A stretch of DNA of 64,000 nucleotides from Triplophysa rosa (GCF_024868665.1 NC_079912.1:15669926-15733925); one strand, 5' to 3'; numbered from the stretch's first letter, positions 12,346-24,575 are shown. Notes: a model not told the origin generated them from the letters alone. Numbers and translations: made by a program.

Positions 12346-13902
12346 TATGCATGAATCCACAAATGTACTGTATGTATGTACGTAAACTGTGCGATCATAA
12401 TCCAGTGCCATTAAAACTGGCAGCTACGCTACAGCTCTGCCTTCAAATAAGACATCAGACTTTCACGAAACATGCAAAACCAGTTAGCAACTGGTTTAAA
12501 AAAGCTTTTTTATTTGAAAGTGCATCTTAGCCTGGCCTCTCTGCGTGCCACAATGTCTCACTGCTCCTCAAGGTGACTAATTTCATTTTCCTGATTTAAG
12601 TGACCTTTGGCAGAGATGTTTTGACTGTAATGATTTCCTGTCCCTTCTGCTCAGCCAGCCGAGCGTTCAGAGCGGAGCGAGGTTCTGCTTTATGTCCTGG
12701 TAGCTCAGATAAAATGTGTAATGAGTTGTGCAGAGATGTTCGTGTGACCGAGGCGGTAACTGCTGGCTTTTGACACTTTACTCTATAGTTTCCAACACCA
12801 AACGTCCCATCAATCTCAATGTGCACTTCGATGCCACGAAAGAGGAGTTGGGTCAAATTCGGCAGTTTTACTGTTTGCGAGAGTAGTGACGGTCAAGGTT
12901 TGCGGATGTTCTCCACATTTATGAGTCAATGGTGCATTTCATATAAAAAGAAGATTTCTGTTGCCTCGCTGAGGCGGTAAAAGCTTGTATTAGTTAAGGG
13001 ATACGTCAGGGTCAACTCTGAAAACAGCTGTAGGGCAAAGAACTGCTGAATTCCACAAGGCACGGTTCTCCTCTGAAAATCGGAGGGGACGGGTAAATAG
13101 TTGAGTCATATGAAAATGTATTCATATTCCGCTCTCCCATAATATGCATATTTTTCATTCCTGCGGAAAGGACACTTGACTTTTGATTTTTTTTACATTA
13201 TTGGACATTAAAGTTATGGCAAAGTCGTCCCCCGTAGCCAAGCTCTTCTCATAACGCATGTGTTCGTCAATGCAAAATGAGCATTTTGCAGTACCTGATA
13301 GACAAATGGGCTGGCCGAGCTCTCCGGGGGCCCGCCTCTCGAGAGAAAAGAGAAATATTTGATGTCAGGTTACTCGGGCTCCTTACGTCTGTATTAATAC
13401 AGGCAGTGTGAAATATGAACACACATTTTAATACGGTTAACATTGACTTCTCTATTCTGCCTCGCGCTGTCTCGGAAGCATGACCCGGGGAACGAGTGGC
13501 TCTTTAACATATGAAAATGCACTCTTTAAGTGCTTTGTTCCACTCTGTGGAATGGGGAGGGGAATCTGGAGGCAGTGAGCAGACTGGAAGCCCTGGGAAT
13601 ATCATCTTTAACAAAGAGTCATGTCTTAGACAGGCGCCCAGCAACCAAAGAGCTCATCTCAACATTTCAAAAGTGTTTCACATCCAGTGGCTTCTCTGCG
13701 AGCGTGGGGCTGAATTCAAAAACAAAAGTGACACTTCTTTGTTATTTTAACCTGGAACGGAAAAATACAGTTCGAACTTTAAAACTGTTCTGTTTTGATG
13801 CCGTGCAATATATCTATTGACCTTCTATTAGTTTAGTTGAATTTTAAACATATTTGTGGCAAGAATATGCTACTGAATCAGACTTTGTAACTGACAAACA
13901 TA
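12346..13902. other. mostly unique non-coding DNA with a CNE-like block
   Basis: No coding pattern is convincing. The block at about 13100-13500 has balanced composition with words such as atgaaaatgtattcatattc, ataatatgcatatttttc and gtctgtattaatacaggc, which resemble conserved developmental enhancer sequence. The frames at 12596-12856 and 13511-13820 have no recognisable motif. Confidence 0.4.
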
Positions 13903-14114
13903 TTTAAAGGAGTCATATGACACGGCTAAAACGATATTATCTTTTGTTTTAGTTGTAATGCAATGTGTATACACGATTTAAGTTAAGCATGTTTGTATCT
14001 CCTCTTTGCCCCGCCTCTCTGAAACGTGCAGATTTTTTTCAAAGCTCATCGCTCTGAAAAGCGAGGTGTGCTATGATTGGCCAGTTAACCAGTGCGTAGT
14101 GATTGATCGAATAC
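13903..14114. mobile_element. left part of an old DNA element broken by the LINE
   Basis: It starts tttaaaggagtcatatgac and includes gaaaagcgaggtgtgctatg and gattggccagttaaccagtg, blocks I recognise as a common cyprinid non-autonomous DNA element. The sequence stops at the LINE 3' tail and resumes at 15974. Confidence 0.6.
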
Positions 14115-14267
14115 TCTCAACTCTCACTCTCAACTTTATTTATATAGCGCTTTTACAATTTTCATTGTTACAAAGCAGCTGTACATGAGACACATTGACT
14201 ACAAGCAAAACAATCAAAGTTGTACCTGCAAAAACAAGAAAAGGTTGAAAACACAGAAGACAGACAC

Positions 14268-14424
14268 ACCCACACACAAAACACTCCACACACACAACAC
14301 GCACCAACACACACAGACACAGAGACACACACACACACGGATGCGCACGCACACACACACAACACACACACACACACGTACGTACACAGACAAGTACGCA
14401 CACACACACACGCTCAGTGAGAGC
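14268..14424. repeat. (CA)n-rich microsatellite inside the LINE 3' UTR
   Basis: Imperfect CACACA tract with cgtacg and agacac interruptions. Frames rich in VCVCV or HTHTH on both strands are its translations. Confidence 0.95.
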
Positions 14425-15050
14425 ACACATTTAGGATAAAGGAGAGAGAAGCACAGGTCAAATATAACAGATAATAAATTCCTATATGCAATATTAATTA
14501 AGTAAAACTTTAAGATTCTAAAGCAGCCCCCCCGGTCAGGCAGATAGTGCAAAAACAGTATGCAAACGGTGGCGAGGAACCCAAAACTCTAATCGAGAAA
14601 AAAAACCTCAGGAGAACCCAGGCCCAACCAGGGGATTCCAGTTCCCCTCTGGCAAAAGCTGCTGCCTCTGCACAAGCTCCAGAGAACTTGCACAACAAGG
14701 CTAAATAAAATAAATAAACTTAATAATAAAATAAATTATAGTTTAAGATTATCATTAATAATCTAATAGCATTTGAAGTTTTGTGGTGAAGACATGTCAA
14801 GAGACCGCGTCCTTCTTTATCCAGCTCTATCATCTCAGCTCTTGTCAGGTCCCCACTTCCCATTCTCCGCTCTACCATCAGGTCAGGCCATGAACTGCAT
14901 CCTGCTCGCTGTGGTAACCTTGGAACAATGAGACAAGACTGGCTGAGAGTAGAGTACTGTTCTGTACTCTTTGATGCAACAAGTACATCAGTTGTGTTTT
15001 TGGTTCCGGTTGATCTAACTAATGCAGCCTAAACCCTCTGAAGATTTATA

Positions 15051-15971
15051 TTATGGAAGAGTAGTGTATGCAAGATTAAAAAGATGCGTCTTTAGTCTAG
15101 ATTTAAACTGACAGAGTGTGTCTGCCTCCCGGACAGTGCAGGGAAGACTATTCCAAAGTTTAGGCGCTAGATAGGAAAAGGATCTACCACCTGCACTTGA
15201 TTTTGAAATTCTAGGTATTACCAACTGACAGGACGCCTGAGAGCGTAATGCACGTGAAGGACTGTAATACAAAAGGAGTTCATTCAAGTACTGAGGAGCT
15301 AAACCATGTAAGGCTTTATAGGTAATAAGCAAGATTTTAAAGTTAACGCGATGCTTTATAGGTAACCAGTGCAAGGTTGACAGAACCGGGCTAATATGTT
15401 CATACTTTTTTGTACGTGTAAGAACTCGAGCTGCCGCGTTTTGGACCAATTGGAGTTTTTGTAATAAGCCTGCAGGGCAACCACCTAACAGTGCATTACA
15501 GTAATCTAGTCTTGATGTCATGAATGCATGAATTAACTTCTCTGCATCTGAGATTGACAGCATATGACGTAGTTTAGATATATTCTTAAAATGGAAAAAC
15601 GCAATTTTACAGGTGTTGGCGACGTGGCTCTCAAATGACAGATTACTATCGAATAGAACGCCAAGATTCTTTGCTGACGACGAGGGTTTTATGGAACATC
15701 CGTCAATAGTTAAACAGTATTCTTGGTTGTTACTTATAGCAGTTTTCGGTCCAATAAGTAACACTTCCGTTTTGTCCGAGTTCAGTAATAAAAAGTTGTT
15801 ACTCATCCAGTTTTTTATATCGACTATGCATTCCATTATTCGATGGAACTGCTGTGTTTCATGAGGCTTCGAGGAAATATAAAGTTGAGTATCATCAGCA
15901 TAACAGTGAAAGCTAACTCCGTGTCGCTTTATTATATCTCCTAGAGGTAGCATGTATAATGCGAAGAGCAT
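15051..15971 (-). pseudogene. LINE reverse-transcriptase C-terminal fragment
   Basis: An open frame of 306 codons encodes the end of a non-LTR retrotransposon ORF2. Residues 24-27 are YADD, the catalytic box of the reverse transcriptase palm, in the context FHCYADDTQLYIS. It is followed at residues 62-73 by LLLNSDKTEVLL and at about 158-172 by SRLDYCNALLGGCPA, both typical of the L2/CR1/Rex1 group. The C-terminus ends SRLKTHLFNLAYTTLP and a TAA stop. The frame is fully open, which suggests a young copy. The upstream palm motifs, fingers and the endonuclease domain are missing: an in-frame TGA lies 27 bases before the first ATG, where the sequence is no longer LINE. The ATG is therefore only the first internal Met, not a true start. 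It cannot encode an active enzyme. Confidence 0.92.
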
Positions 15972-15973
15972 TA

Positions 15974-16100
15974 CTGAAATGTAATGCCTCTTACATCAGG
16001 TTCCAAAGCAATTGTACTGACAGGAACGCCCATCTTACTTGTGTATACATTTGGGCAGTCAAGTCATACCACGAACTGACGTAGATTTGTGGGGGTGAAT
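15974..16100. mobile_element. right part of the old DNA element broken by the LINE
   Basis: It contains ctgaaatgtaatgcctctta, cgcccatcttacttgtgtat and acgaactgacgtagatttgt, the blocks expected to follow the left part at 13903-14114. Read together, the two flanks make one element split by the LINE. Confidence 0.6.
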
Positions 16101-16161
16101 AAAAGAAACTTAAAAATATTTGTATATATTCTTATTTTCTTTTTAAAATATTTATTTTTAC

Positions 16162-16355
16162 TTTATGCTGCGTTCTCGTATTTAGGATAATAACCACCTC
16201 AAACTCGGAAATAACCTCTGGAATTAGTAACATTAAAAATATTTAATGTTTATTATTAAAAGTGTTTATAAACAATAAAACACCGCTGTTAAAGAAATGA
16301 TTTCTCGGTTGAGTTGGGAAATATCTTAAATCCGAGATGTCAAGAATGCAGCATT
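16162..16355. mobile_element. probable MITE with short inverted ends
   Basis: Inverted ends atgctgcgttctcg and cgagaacg-like caagaatgcagcat enclose AT-rich DNA. The direct repeat ATTTTTAC is found on both sides (16154-16161 and 16356-16363), which could be a hAT-type duplication, although the ends are not symmetric about it. Tentative. Confidence 0.5.
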
Positions 16356-17387
16356 ATTTTTACATTTTTTCTATGTAACAAACACTGAAGTTTGTCATTT
16401 GCAGGATTATTTGAAAAAAAGTTATGGTAGCATGTTGGTAGATTGTATGGTGTAGATTTTTGTAAATCTATAAATCAGACTTAAAAAAACATTCCTCTTC
16501 TGTCCCCAATAGAAGAATAACACAGTAGTAAAAAAAGGGTGATGCTGTATATTATAAAATACCAAAAGTGAGTTAAACCGTCATTCATATTAGTTACTGA
16601 ACTAATTTAGGGGGTAGAGAACAGTATCTTCAAAACGAGTTGCCATTTTTAGCAAAGATAAACAATTTAAAAACATTTAAAATTACAAAATGTGTTTATT
16701 GCTTTTGTTTAAAAATTTAGCCAGGTCACAATGTCTGATTCTATATTAAAGCAACCGCAAATCTGTCACCCTGCCTATCAAAACCCAAGTCGTTTTTACA
16801 TTATTTTTGTGTTTTCTCCATCTGTACATTCTGTATCTAACCTTGATATTTGTGACTGAGTAAAGCCATGTCAAATATTATGACCACGATGCTCAAAATC
16901 AAGCTTTGATGCTCGTAATCTCATAATAAGATTTTGTCACTTCAGCCTGACAGGGTCACATAGTAACAAATTACACTAAAATAATAAAAGGTCATTAATA
17001 ACATTTTACAGCTCTGAAACAGAACAATTATGCCATGCACAGTAGAGTCAGAACTGCATATACATACACCTACGGCAGTTCAAGCAAGGTCCTTAAGAAA
17101 AGGAAACTGAGCACTGACTCAGTAGCCCTGGAGGCTAGAGAAAGACTGGACCATATAAAGCCCTGCTGCTTTCATGGGATATAGTCACACCTTCTTCCCA
17201 CGGTACTATTCTCCAATCGTAAAGCTGCATTTAAGAAAGTACGGTTGGACTGCTAATGCTAACTCAGATCGACCTGCTGAGACTGTCACAGAGAAATTTG
17301 AGTCTTTGAGACTTGAGTCATATGAAGGTGTACGGTGTTTGCCACAATAAGTCACTAACAGAAAATATGCTGATACTGGGGTAGAGG
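16356..17387. other. non-coding DNA
   Basis: Unique AT-rich sequence. I see no gene or clear repeat. Confidence 0.45.
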
Positions 17388-17445
17388 GGTAGTTCACCCA
17401 AAAATAAAAATTCTGTCATTTACTCACCCTCATGTTATTCAAAAC
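17388..17445. repeat. left-end fragment of CCCTTTAA-family MITE
   Basis: The words gggtagttcacccaaaaata and ttctgtcatttactcaccct match the left end of the complete copy at 59331. The element breaks off after about 55 bp. Confidence 0.7.
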
Positions 17446-17455
17446 TTTGCTGCAA

Positions 17456-17590
17456 CGGTGTGTCATGCATTCTGACTTCTTTACAATGTTAAACGTGCTG
17501 TCTTCTCATGCTTAACATGGTCAACTTGTCTAAAAACGAGTTGGGCGTATCACGTAGTATTTCTGTGCTCGATACGCTATAACAGTCACA
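17456..17590 (+). repeat. fragment of the THAP-carrying element family
   Basis: This segment is closely similar to 29935-30045 over about 120 bp (shared words tgcattctgacttctttaca, gctgtcttctcatgc, aacatggtcaactt). It is the 5' end of the same DNA element and stops before the coding part. Confidence 0.75.
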
Positions 17591-17632
17591 AGCCTGCTAT
17601 AGGACTAGTGTGTATGTATTATCACTTCCAAG

Positions 17633-17782
17633 TAGGGCTGTGCAATTAATCGAAAATAATTGTAATCGTCAATTTTGGCTTTCAACAATTACAAAAATAA
17701 AATAATCGACGTAAAACGATTATTGGCCAAAATTGGCCAAAATAATCGTGATTATGATTTTTGTCATAATCGAGCAGCCCTA
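17633..17782. mobile_element. hAT-type MITE with perfect 8-bp TSD
   Basis: A 150-bp foldback with ends TAGGGCTG and CAGCCCTA, rich in AATAATCG/CGATTATT words. The 8 bp CTTCCAAG occur on both sides (17625-17632 and 17783-17790). It is non-coding and non-autonomous. A fragment of the same family ends at 36248. Confidence 0.88.
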
Positions 17783-17877
17783 CTTCCAAGTCACTAGAGG
17801 GACTATCGAGCTCACAGTTGGGTATTAAAGCTGCTTAGCCGGTAGTAGAAACAGGAAGCTAGTGAGACTGAAGCATG

Positions 17878-18388
17878 GGCTGTGTCCGAAATCGCATACT
17901 GTGACAGTACGTACTGAATTTGAATAACCTATCCGGCCGTCAAAACAGTACGTTCTGTATAGTATGAGTGGGAGTAGTATGAATACATTTCGGACATACT
18001 GCGTCCGCCATGTTTTATGGTCATGTGACCCGTATGCTCTTTGACCTATGACGTATTAACAACAACCTACACGTGAGAGTTGATAAAAACAATTTAGTCA
18101 CGAGAAATTAATTTATCGGCACTTACATTAAAAACGGACGTCCGCCTTAAAGATTTTTTGCTATATTTATTTGATTTACTTGTTAGTTACTGAACTACTG
18201 AAATTTGACCGTTGCTCAGCTCCCGTAGCATCATTGGATAGAGAAGTGTCCATCTGATCCACACTCACGAATCTCGGCGGAAGTAGTAGACCATCCGGGC
18301 ATTTCTTGCCCACTTTTTTTTGCATACTGAGGTTTCGGACATACTGTTCATGACTCTATATAGTATGAAGGCGATTTCGGACGCAGCC
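17878..18388. mobile_element. ~510-bp MITE with GGCTG(C/T)GTCCGAAATCGC ends
   Basis: The left end ggctgtgtccgaaatcgcat matches the inverted right end (gcgatttcggacgcagcc). Subterminal tagtatga and catactg words repeat in both arms. A 3-bp ATG flanks each side, which would suit a PIF/Harbinger-like element, but three bases are weak evidence. Confidence 0.75.
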
Positions 18389-18741
18389 ATGGTCTGGCTG
18401 TTTGCTCAAGAAGTTTGTGTCCTAGTTGGGAAACATGTGTTGTAAGCTCAACAGAAAGTAAGTGATAGTTGTATGAAATTAACGTTTATTTCTATAGTGT
18501 TTTGGAATTGTTATTTGTATATTTTGTTTGTTCTTTTTGTATATAGATGAACTTTTGATTACCTGCAATAACTTCAATGCCTTTGATTGCATGTTTGGTT
18601 ACTTGTATTTAACCGAGTGGTTGCCTTCTGTTGCCTTCTTTAATGAATGGTCTTGAACAGCACATGGACATCAGCTAAGCCTTATGCATTTATGGACATT
18701 ATATGTTTAGTTTATTGCTTTTGATTTCTTTGTTGGGTATT

Positions 18742-18850
18742 TTACATAATGGAAGTCAATGGGGTCCAATATATAGCCTGACAAATCTTTTGTGTTCTGC
18801 ATAAGAAAGAAAGTTATAGAGGTTTGAAATGACATGAAGCTGAGTAAATA
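18742..18850. repeat. fragment of CCCTTTAA-family MITE
   Basis: Contains aatggaagtcaatggggtcc and cttttgtgttctgcataaga followed by gaaatgacatgaagctgagt, all blocks of the family described at 6708. Confidence 0.7.
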
Positions 18851-19875
18851 ATACAACAGCATTAATACAGAATTCTATTATTGTACATCCACATACTTTT
18901 ATTAGCCAGTATACAACAACATGGCTCATTTGTACTCTCACATATCTATTTAATAATGAAAGACCCGCAGTTATACCAACAGCGACACGTGCTTCCATAC
19001 AACCTACTAAGGTCTAAGTTGGATGCATCTGCTTCCTAATTAACCACAAGTGGCTTTTAAACACTATCAGGTCAAAAAACCACTCTGATGACTCACAATA
19101 TTCGGTTCCCCTGTATCGGGGACAGCAGCGGTGTCAGGCGACAGGGCCGAGATGAGTTGAAATTGACAGGGTCTTCTGAGGGCTCAGAAAGGGCTGACAG
19201 TGCTCTCCTCACCTCCTCCCACAAGCCTTTGAAGCCCAGGAGCCGAGCTGTGTGCTGGAGCAAGAGAACGAGAGCTTGGAATTAAAGTTCAGCAGGAGTT
19301 TCTGGCAGGAGAAGGGGAGAGAGAGAGTGCAGATTAACACAGAAAGGGCTTGTTCAGCATGGCCCCTGCATTCTGAGGAGGTCCCACGGCTTCCAGTGGT
19401 TCAAAAGCTTTGTTGCATGCAGGTAGCCTGACCACCCGACACATAATAAAGAGATTTTACTGTACGCACATCAACCACATAATGTGTATGTTACATATGT
19501 ATACTGTATAGTACACACATATAATAATAAACGATATGTAAAAATATAGCACATGCCTTAAAGTGACCTCCTGGTTTTCATGTGTTATTAGTATTCCTCA
19601 GTTTTGTCTAAATATAATAATGGCCTTTCTCATGCTGTTACATCATCAGTAGAGCAGTGAAAATCGCGCCAAGATTTGTTTCTCTTTTTAGCTGACAGAT
19701 GTTCCTCTGCAGGGTGGAGATAAGCGTACTGTTTCACTAAAGACACACACACAAACAAACATGTGATGCTTATGTTTGTATGATGACACAATCAAATGCT
19801 TTTGATTTCATTTGTCCATCTATTCATCCATATACTGTATACTGTACAACCAAGTCTCTGCTGGACCTAAATGAC
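18851..19875. other. non-coding DNA
   Basis: The block at about 19100-19420 is GC-richer and purine-rich but shows no convincing coding frame. The rest is AT-rich. Confidence 0.45.
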
Positions 19876-20125
19876 TTAAAGGAATGCTTCACCCAAAAAA
19901 AAATTCTGTCATCATTCACTCACCCTCGAGATTTTACGAATCTGTATGAATTTCTTTGTTCTGATGAACACAGAGAAAGATATTTTGAAGAATGCTTGTA
20001 ACCAAACAGTTCTTGGCCACCATTGACTAGTAGAAAAATGACAATGGTAGTCAAAAGTTTGCTTTCCTACATTCTTCAAAATATCTTCTTTTGTGTTCAA
20101 CAGAACAATGAAATTTATAAGAACT
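19876..20125. mobile_element. CCCTTTAA-family MITE, right end lost
   Basis: Begins TTAAAGGAATGCTTCACCC and carries ctgtcatcattcactcaccc, agatattttgaagaatgctt and its inverse cattcttcaaaatatcttct. The closing half stops before the expected terminal CCCTTTAA. Confidence 0.75.
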
Positions 20126-20789
20126 ATTCCTAAAACTTTGTGGGGATGGTATAGTTACAGTATGTAATGGTGCAATCTTAAAACAATAATAATAATTGTA
20201 CATTTTCAACACTACAGTATACAGTATAAGTGACAATGGTTTTGGTTCAACAAGGTGGATCTGTTGATAAACATTTCACACTTCAAGCGGTATTACCAAA
20301 GAGTCTCAGCAGGGAGAGATTAAGATGTCCTCATAATGTGAGCGGTTTCAGGTAATTTCCCTGCAGAATTTGTATTCCTCCTCTTTGATGGATAGAGAGG
20401 CTATCCAGAAGGATTATGGGATGGCTCTCCGTGATTCCTTTTTCATTTCTTTTTAATGCCAGTGGTCCGTAATCTGTCATCGGAGCTCCGATTGCTGTCG
20501 CACATAGAACATGGGCCAATTCCTGATTGGCCACTGTCACTCTGATATTAATATTTATGATTGTTATACATTTGAATATATAAAATAATGATTTATAATG
20601 TTGCAACAATCTTTTCTCTTGAGAAAAATAATTAGAATACAATCAATAACATAAAAAGCAGCATGTTCTAGATATACCTGATCTCAACAGATCTAAATTT
20701 GCTTTGTGTTGTATTATCGGTATAAATATCAGAGTCACTTTTCCTACCTTTAAGTACAACTTTGTGTACTATTGGTTATTGTTGGCGCT

Positions 20790-20862
20790 CTTAGGCCAAT
20801 GTTGAATGTTTTTACATGTCAAGTCGCTTTGAATAAAAAGTCTGCTTAATAAATAAATGTCA
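20790..20862 (+). repeat. SINE tail fragment
   Basis: caagtcgctttgaataaaaa then gtctgcttaataaataaatg is a diverged copy of the conserved SINE tail. The head is not recognisable. Confidence 0.6.
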
Positions 20863-22888
20863 TTGTGTAAGAGCCTCGTAAAAAAATGGAAAAGGTTTCC
20901 AACCCAATAAACAATCCAAGCAACAAATATATTGCAAATATTTTAATGAATTATTTAATAGCTAATGATTTGCTTTTGTTCAGTTTTTGGGGCTCATAAA
21001 ACAATAGTTTTAAGTTCAGTCACATAAATGTCAGATGTTATGTTTTGTAATGTTATATTGTAACTTTAATGTCGTGTTAGCTAACACGTTTGTCTTGATG
21101 TATTGTGTTAGTTTAGCAAATTCAATGTTTGGTTTACACAGCAGCACATAACATATTAACAGATATTTGCTTGTTTTAAAAACCTGTGATATTAAGTTAA
21201 TAATATAAAAAACACATTCACTTGTGAATCCTAATTTTAGGGAATTTAAATGTCATGGCATATTGGCAAACTGTAAGCAATGCCAGTGGACCGTCTTAAA
21301 AATGTGTCTATGTGTCTGGAGCGGTCAAATGCTGTATCTATGTTGCAGACCTCATATTTTACAATTAAACAATCTCTATTACTGAAAGGCACAGGTTATG
21401 AGAAGACCTTGAATAATGGATGTAGGGATGATATCTTATTATGACTGGTGATCATTTGGAGGAACAAGGATTTAAAGGTGCACACGCTGTCTGGACCCTT
21501 ACAGTCCGCCCATCAAGCTGTATGTTCATCTTGCTCAGTTGGATGATTTAATATAGCACAGACTAATCCAGCTCAAGTCAGAAGTCTTGACTCTGTGCTG
21601 GAAGATTTTATACGTGCAGCATGACTCTACCTGTCTGTAGTTCCAGCATCTGAATGATTTCAGAGTGCTATAAAACCAAACAGTTTTCATGAAGAATTTG
21701 TAAAACACACAGGAACAACATTACATTTACATTTATATATTTGCAGACATGTATCCAAAATATCCTAAAAGAACAAACATTTAATGCATTTAAAAAAAAA
21801 TCTATAAATCAAATAAATGTTTTTTGTCTTTCTCCTGTTTATCAACTATGATTCAACTACAGACAACACCTGTTAGTCTCAGATTTTAAACATGTTTAGA
21901 TTCATATAAACATCATCGTTTATTTAAGATCATCAAACAAACCTTAAAAACACATCTCCTTTGAATCGCTCAGATCAGCTGTCACTTGGCAAGCCGTAAA
22001 TGTTAGAAATCGTCGTCTGTTAGATTGGCTTCGTTGTGTCATGGGAGAGTTTTAGGGCAGAGATCAATGGCGTATGCCCAGCCTTCACTCATGACATTTT
22101 GAACCTATGTACAAGGTTTCAACCACAACTATTCAATGCAACTTAATATATCACAGCTCTTACTGTTTTGACAGGGATTACAAACCCCTCGTGATCAGGT
22201 GTACCATTGATTTCGCATTGGATTTTACAAATAAACCAAAGGGCAAAGAGGGGCAAATAAACAGACAACAAATATCCCAGTAGTTATATGGAAGAAAAGT
22301 CTGCTGCGGTTTTGGCATTTGAAGGATTATCCATATCAGAACAGTCAAATAAAATCTGATTGACATCAATGACAAATCATTGATGCTTTAGTCAAATCTG
22401 GTCCAGCTCAAAGGTCATGGGTTTTACAAGAAACATTCGGATAAAATGTATATTTTGAATGCATTGCAAGTCGCTTTTTATAGAGCATCAAAGATGCCAA
22501 ATCCCAAAATATGATTGTAAAATAATAAAGACTTACTGATCAATGCCTACTCTTTTTTTTCTCCCGCACTCTTTCATCATTGTCCCAATAGACAGGTGGA
22601 GTACCTTACACAGATCAGGGTGGTGACGCCTATAGACTCGACTCCAGTCCATACAGAGCCGCTTCATTGATCAAACATGCGTCTGAATGAACTGCAGGCT
22701 GTGGTGTTTCATTTCACGGCCCAGACTGCTGGTGCTGCCTTAGCTAATCCAGACCTGTAACGCCACAGAGTAGCACCATCCAACTCCAGCATCAGACGCC
22801 CAGCACTAGCAGACGCACAAGACAAAAACTTGACATCGTTTTCCCCTGTATGCCTCGTTTGCTACAAACCACATAAATCATATACTGT
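20863..22888. other. non-coding DNA
   Basis: Mostly unique. A short SINE-tail-like piece lies at 21721-21765 (acatttacatttatatattt, gcagacatgtatcc). No gene is seen. Confidence 0.45.
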
Positions 22889-23403
22889 ATACAGACCAGG
22901 GCCGTGCACAGAGGGGCATGTGCTGAAACTGAAAAAGGGCACCCCCCCCCCTTTATTGGTCACATCTTTATGACACATGAAATCAAACAAAATAATAGTC
23001 TCAAAAGCTTTAGATTTACTCACTGTTAATAACAGAGAGTCTAACAGGTAGAACATATATAGAAATTGAATGAAGTTCTCAAACACTTTACAGTCTTTCT
23101 GCTTAATTCTTAATTAAATACAGAAGAATACTAATGAAAGCTACAAAAAACGCATTCATTTCTTCTTTTCTTTTGTTCTTAGATTATCATTAGTGACAGG
23201 AGTCACAGCAGCAAGTTTAAGAATGCGGCCCCTTTAAGAGCTGACGCTCTGCGCAGATCTGATGCGTTCCCCAATTTGCTTTGTGCTTACAAAAATACTA
23301 AACAAAATGTGCGTTAAGGCATAATCTTGTGTATTTTTGTTCATTCATGCACGAACGTAATACTGGTGCGCTGTCTGACAGAGATCAGTGACGCATCCTT
23401 TAG

Positions 23404-23446
23404 CCCGTGTAGCCTATATATAAGGTGTAATAGGCTACACAGACGG
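23404..23446. other. hairpin around a TATA-like box inside the hAT element
   Basis: cccgtgtagcctat and ataggctacacagacggg can pair around a short AT loop that holds TATATAAG. It may be a subterminal structure of the hAT element or a chance palindrome. Confidence 0.45.
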
Positions 23447-23477
23447 GACCGTTGTAGCGTTGAGTTGTGTCTCTATA

Positions 23478-23803
23478 GAGGGTATGCATTGATGTCACTT
23501 TCCCACGTGAACACGCCGGGACACGCTCCCTTGAGTGGTAAAACTAAGGCAAAATTCAATAGGAGGAACAAAAACCGGGACTAAAACTCGCAATTATTTG
23601 CTGAAACCACAAGCAGCTGGACTCGACGGTGATCCTTACGACTACCTTATGAATTACAAAGGAATCAGGTGTTCTTAGACACTCAAATTTTGCGCGGAAT
23701 TGCGTTTCCTCATATTGTAACCATTAATTTCGCCCAGTTTACCACTCAAGCAGGCGCGTTCCGGTGTGTTCACGTGGGAAAGTGACGACACCTGCATACC
23801 CTC
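23478..23803. mobile_element. DNA element with ~70-bp inverted ends, nested in the hAT
   Basis: The left arm from gagggtatgcattgatgtca to ttgagtggtaaaac is closely mirrored by the right arm ending gacacctgcataccctc. TA is present directly outside both ends, as for a TA-target transposon. The middle ~180 bp carry a short basic frame (AKFNRRNKNRD then a stop), a hint of decayed coding DNA that I cannot assign. Confidence 0.8.
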
Positions 23804-24334
23804 TATTACTGTACGTGTCAAAGCAACCGTTTAAAACCACGCCCAAATGGTTTAAAGGCTTTTACATGAATAAGAGCGTGATTGTATAATGTAACGCTAG
23901 AAGGATGACAGAAAATTGCGTTCAATATTTTTAAAGCGTACGTTATTCTGAAAAGGTGATGCCATCTGGGAAACCCATCATGGTGAAATTGTACATATTA
24001 CAAGTTTTGATTACATATAAAAAGCTGGTTTCAAGCCGCTTCCAAATCCAAGTTTTTACAGTGTGAACATGAATTAACCATGCGATCATACAATGCGATT
24101 TATTAATAAATGAAGTGTATCATCAATCATAAATTAAAAAAGAAATGTCTTAGATATAATTTACCAAGGTGACGAGGATCACTCGGTGGCTTTGCGTCAA
24201 ACTCAAATTCAGTTAACGTTACGGGTTGTTGTCCAGCGAATGTGTGCAAATGTGCTTTTTGTCCGTCATCATAAAAACACCGACATCACCGTTTTAATCA
24301 ACAGGTTACAGTTTTCTCACAAGCTCGTTTTAAT

Positions 24335-24575
24335 TCAATTCAATTCAATTTTATTTATATAGTTTTTCATTTTCACAATGTGCATTGTTCCAAAGCAGCT
24401 TTACAGGAGCAAATAAGAAAAACACAGAAAGGTAAAACACAGCGCAGTGCATGGTGTTTATAGACCAAGCAAGATCATTATAATAAATAATATCTAATAA
24501 ATAAATAATAAATAAATAAATGCAGTCTCCCGGTGAGCAAGCCAACACTGCACTGCTGTGGCCAGGAACCCAAAC
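24335..24575 (-). mobile_element. L2/CR1-like LINE 3'-end fragment, nested in the hAT
   Basis: In plus view it opens with attcaattcaattcaatttt and atttatatagtttttcattt, then tccaaagcagctttacagga: the terminal tandem repeats and 3' end of a fish LINE in minus orientation. It also has ggccaggaacccaaactcca, matching the motif gaggaacccaaaactct of the 14-kb LINE. Only the 3' UTR is present. Confidence 0.8.

Larger units (their letters stand above)
14115..15973 (-). mobile_element. 5'-truncated L2/CR1-like LINE
   Basis: On the minus strand this holds the C-terminal part of a reverse-transcriptase ORF (15051-15971) and a ~930-bp 3' UTR. The 3' UTR includes a (CA)n tract and ends near 14115 in the fish LINE end atttatatagcgcttttaca (plus-strand view), with short CTCTCAA repeats at the terminus. 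The 5' end is cut just before the RT segment containing YADD. The 14532-14750 part is almost identical to 63780-64000. Confidence 0.88.

Noticed and set aside
13511..13820. Two overlapping plus-strand frames of 79 and 96 codons
   Set aside because: They share DNA in different frames and neither has a motif or good splice context.
14140..14552. Cys/Val-rich and His/Thr-rich frames on both strands
   Set aside because: Translations of the (CA)n tract inside the LINE 3' UTR.
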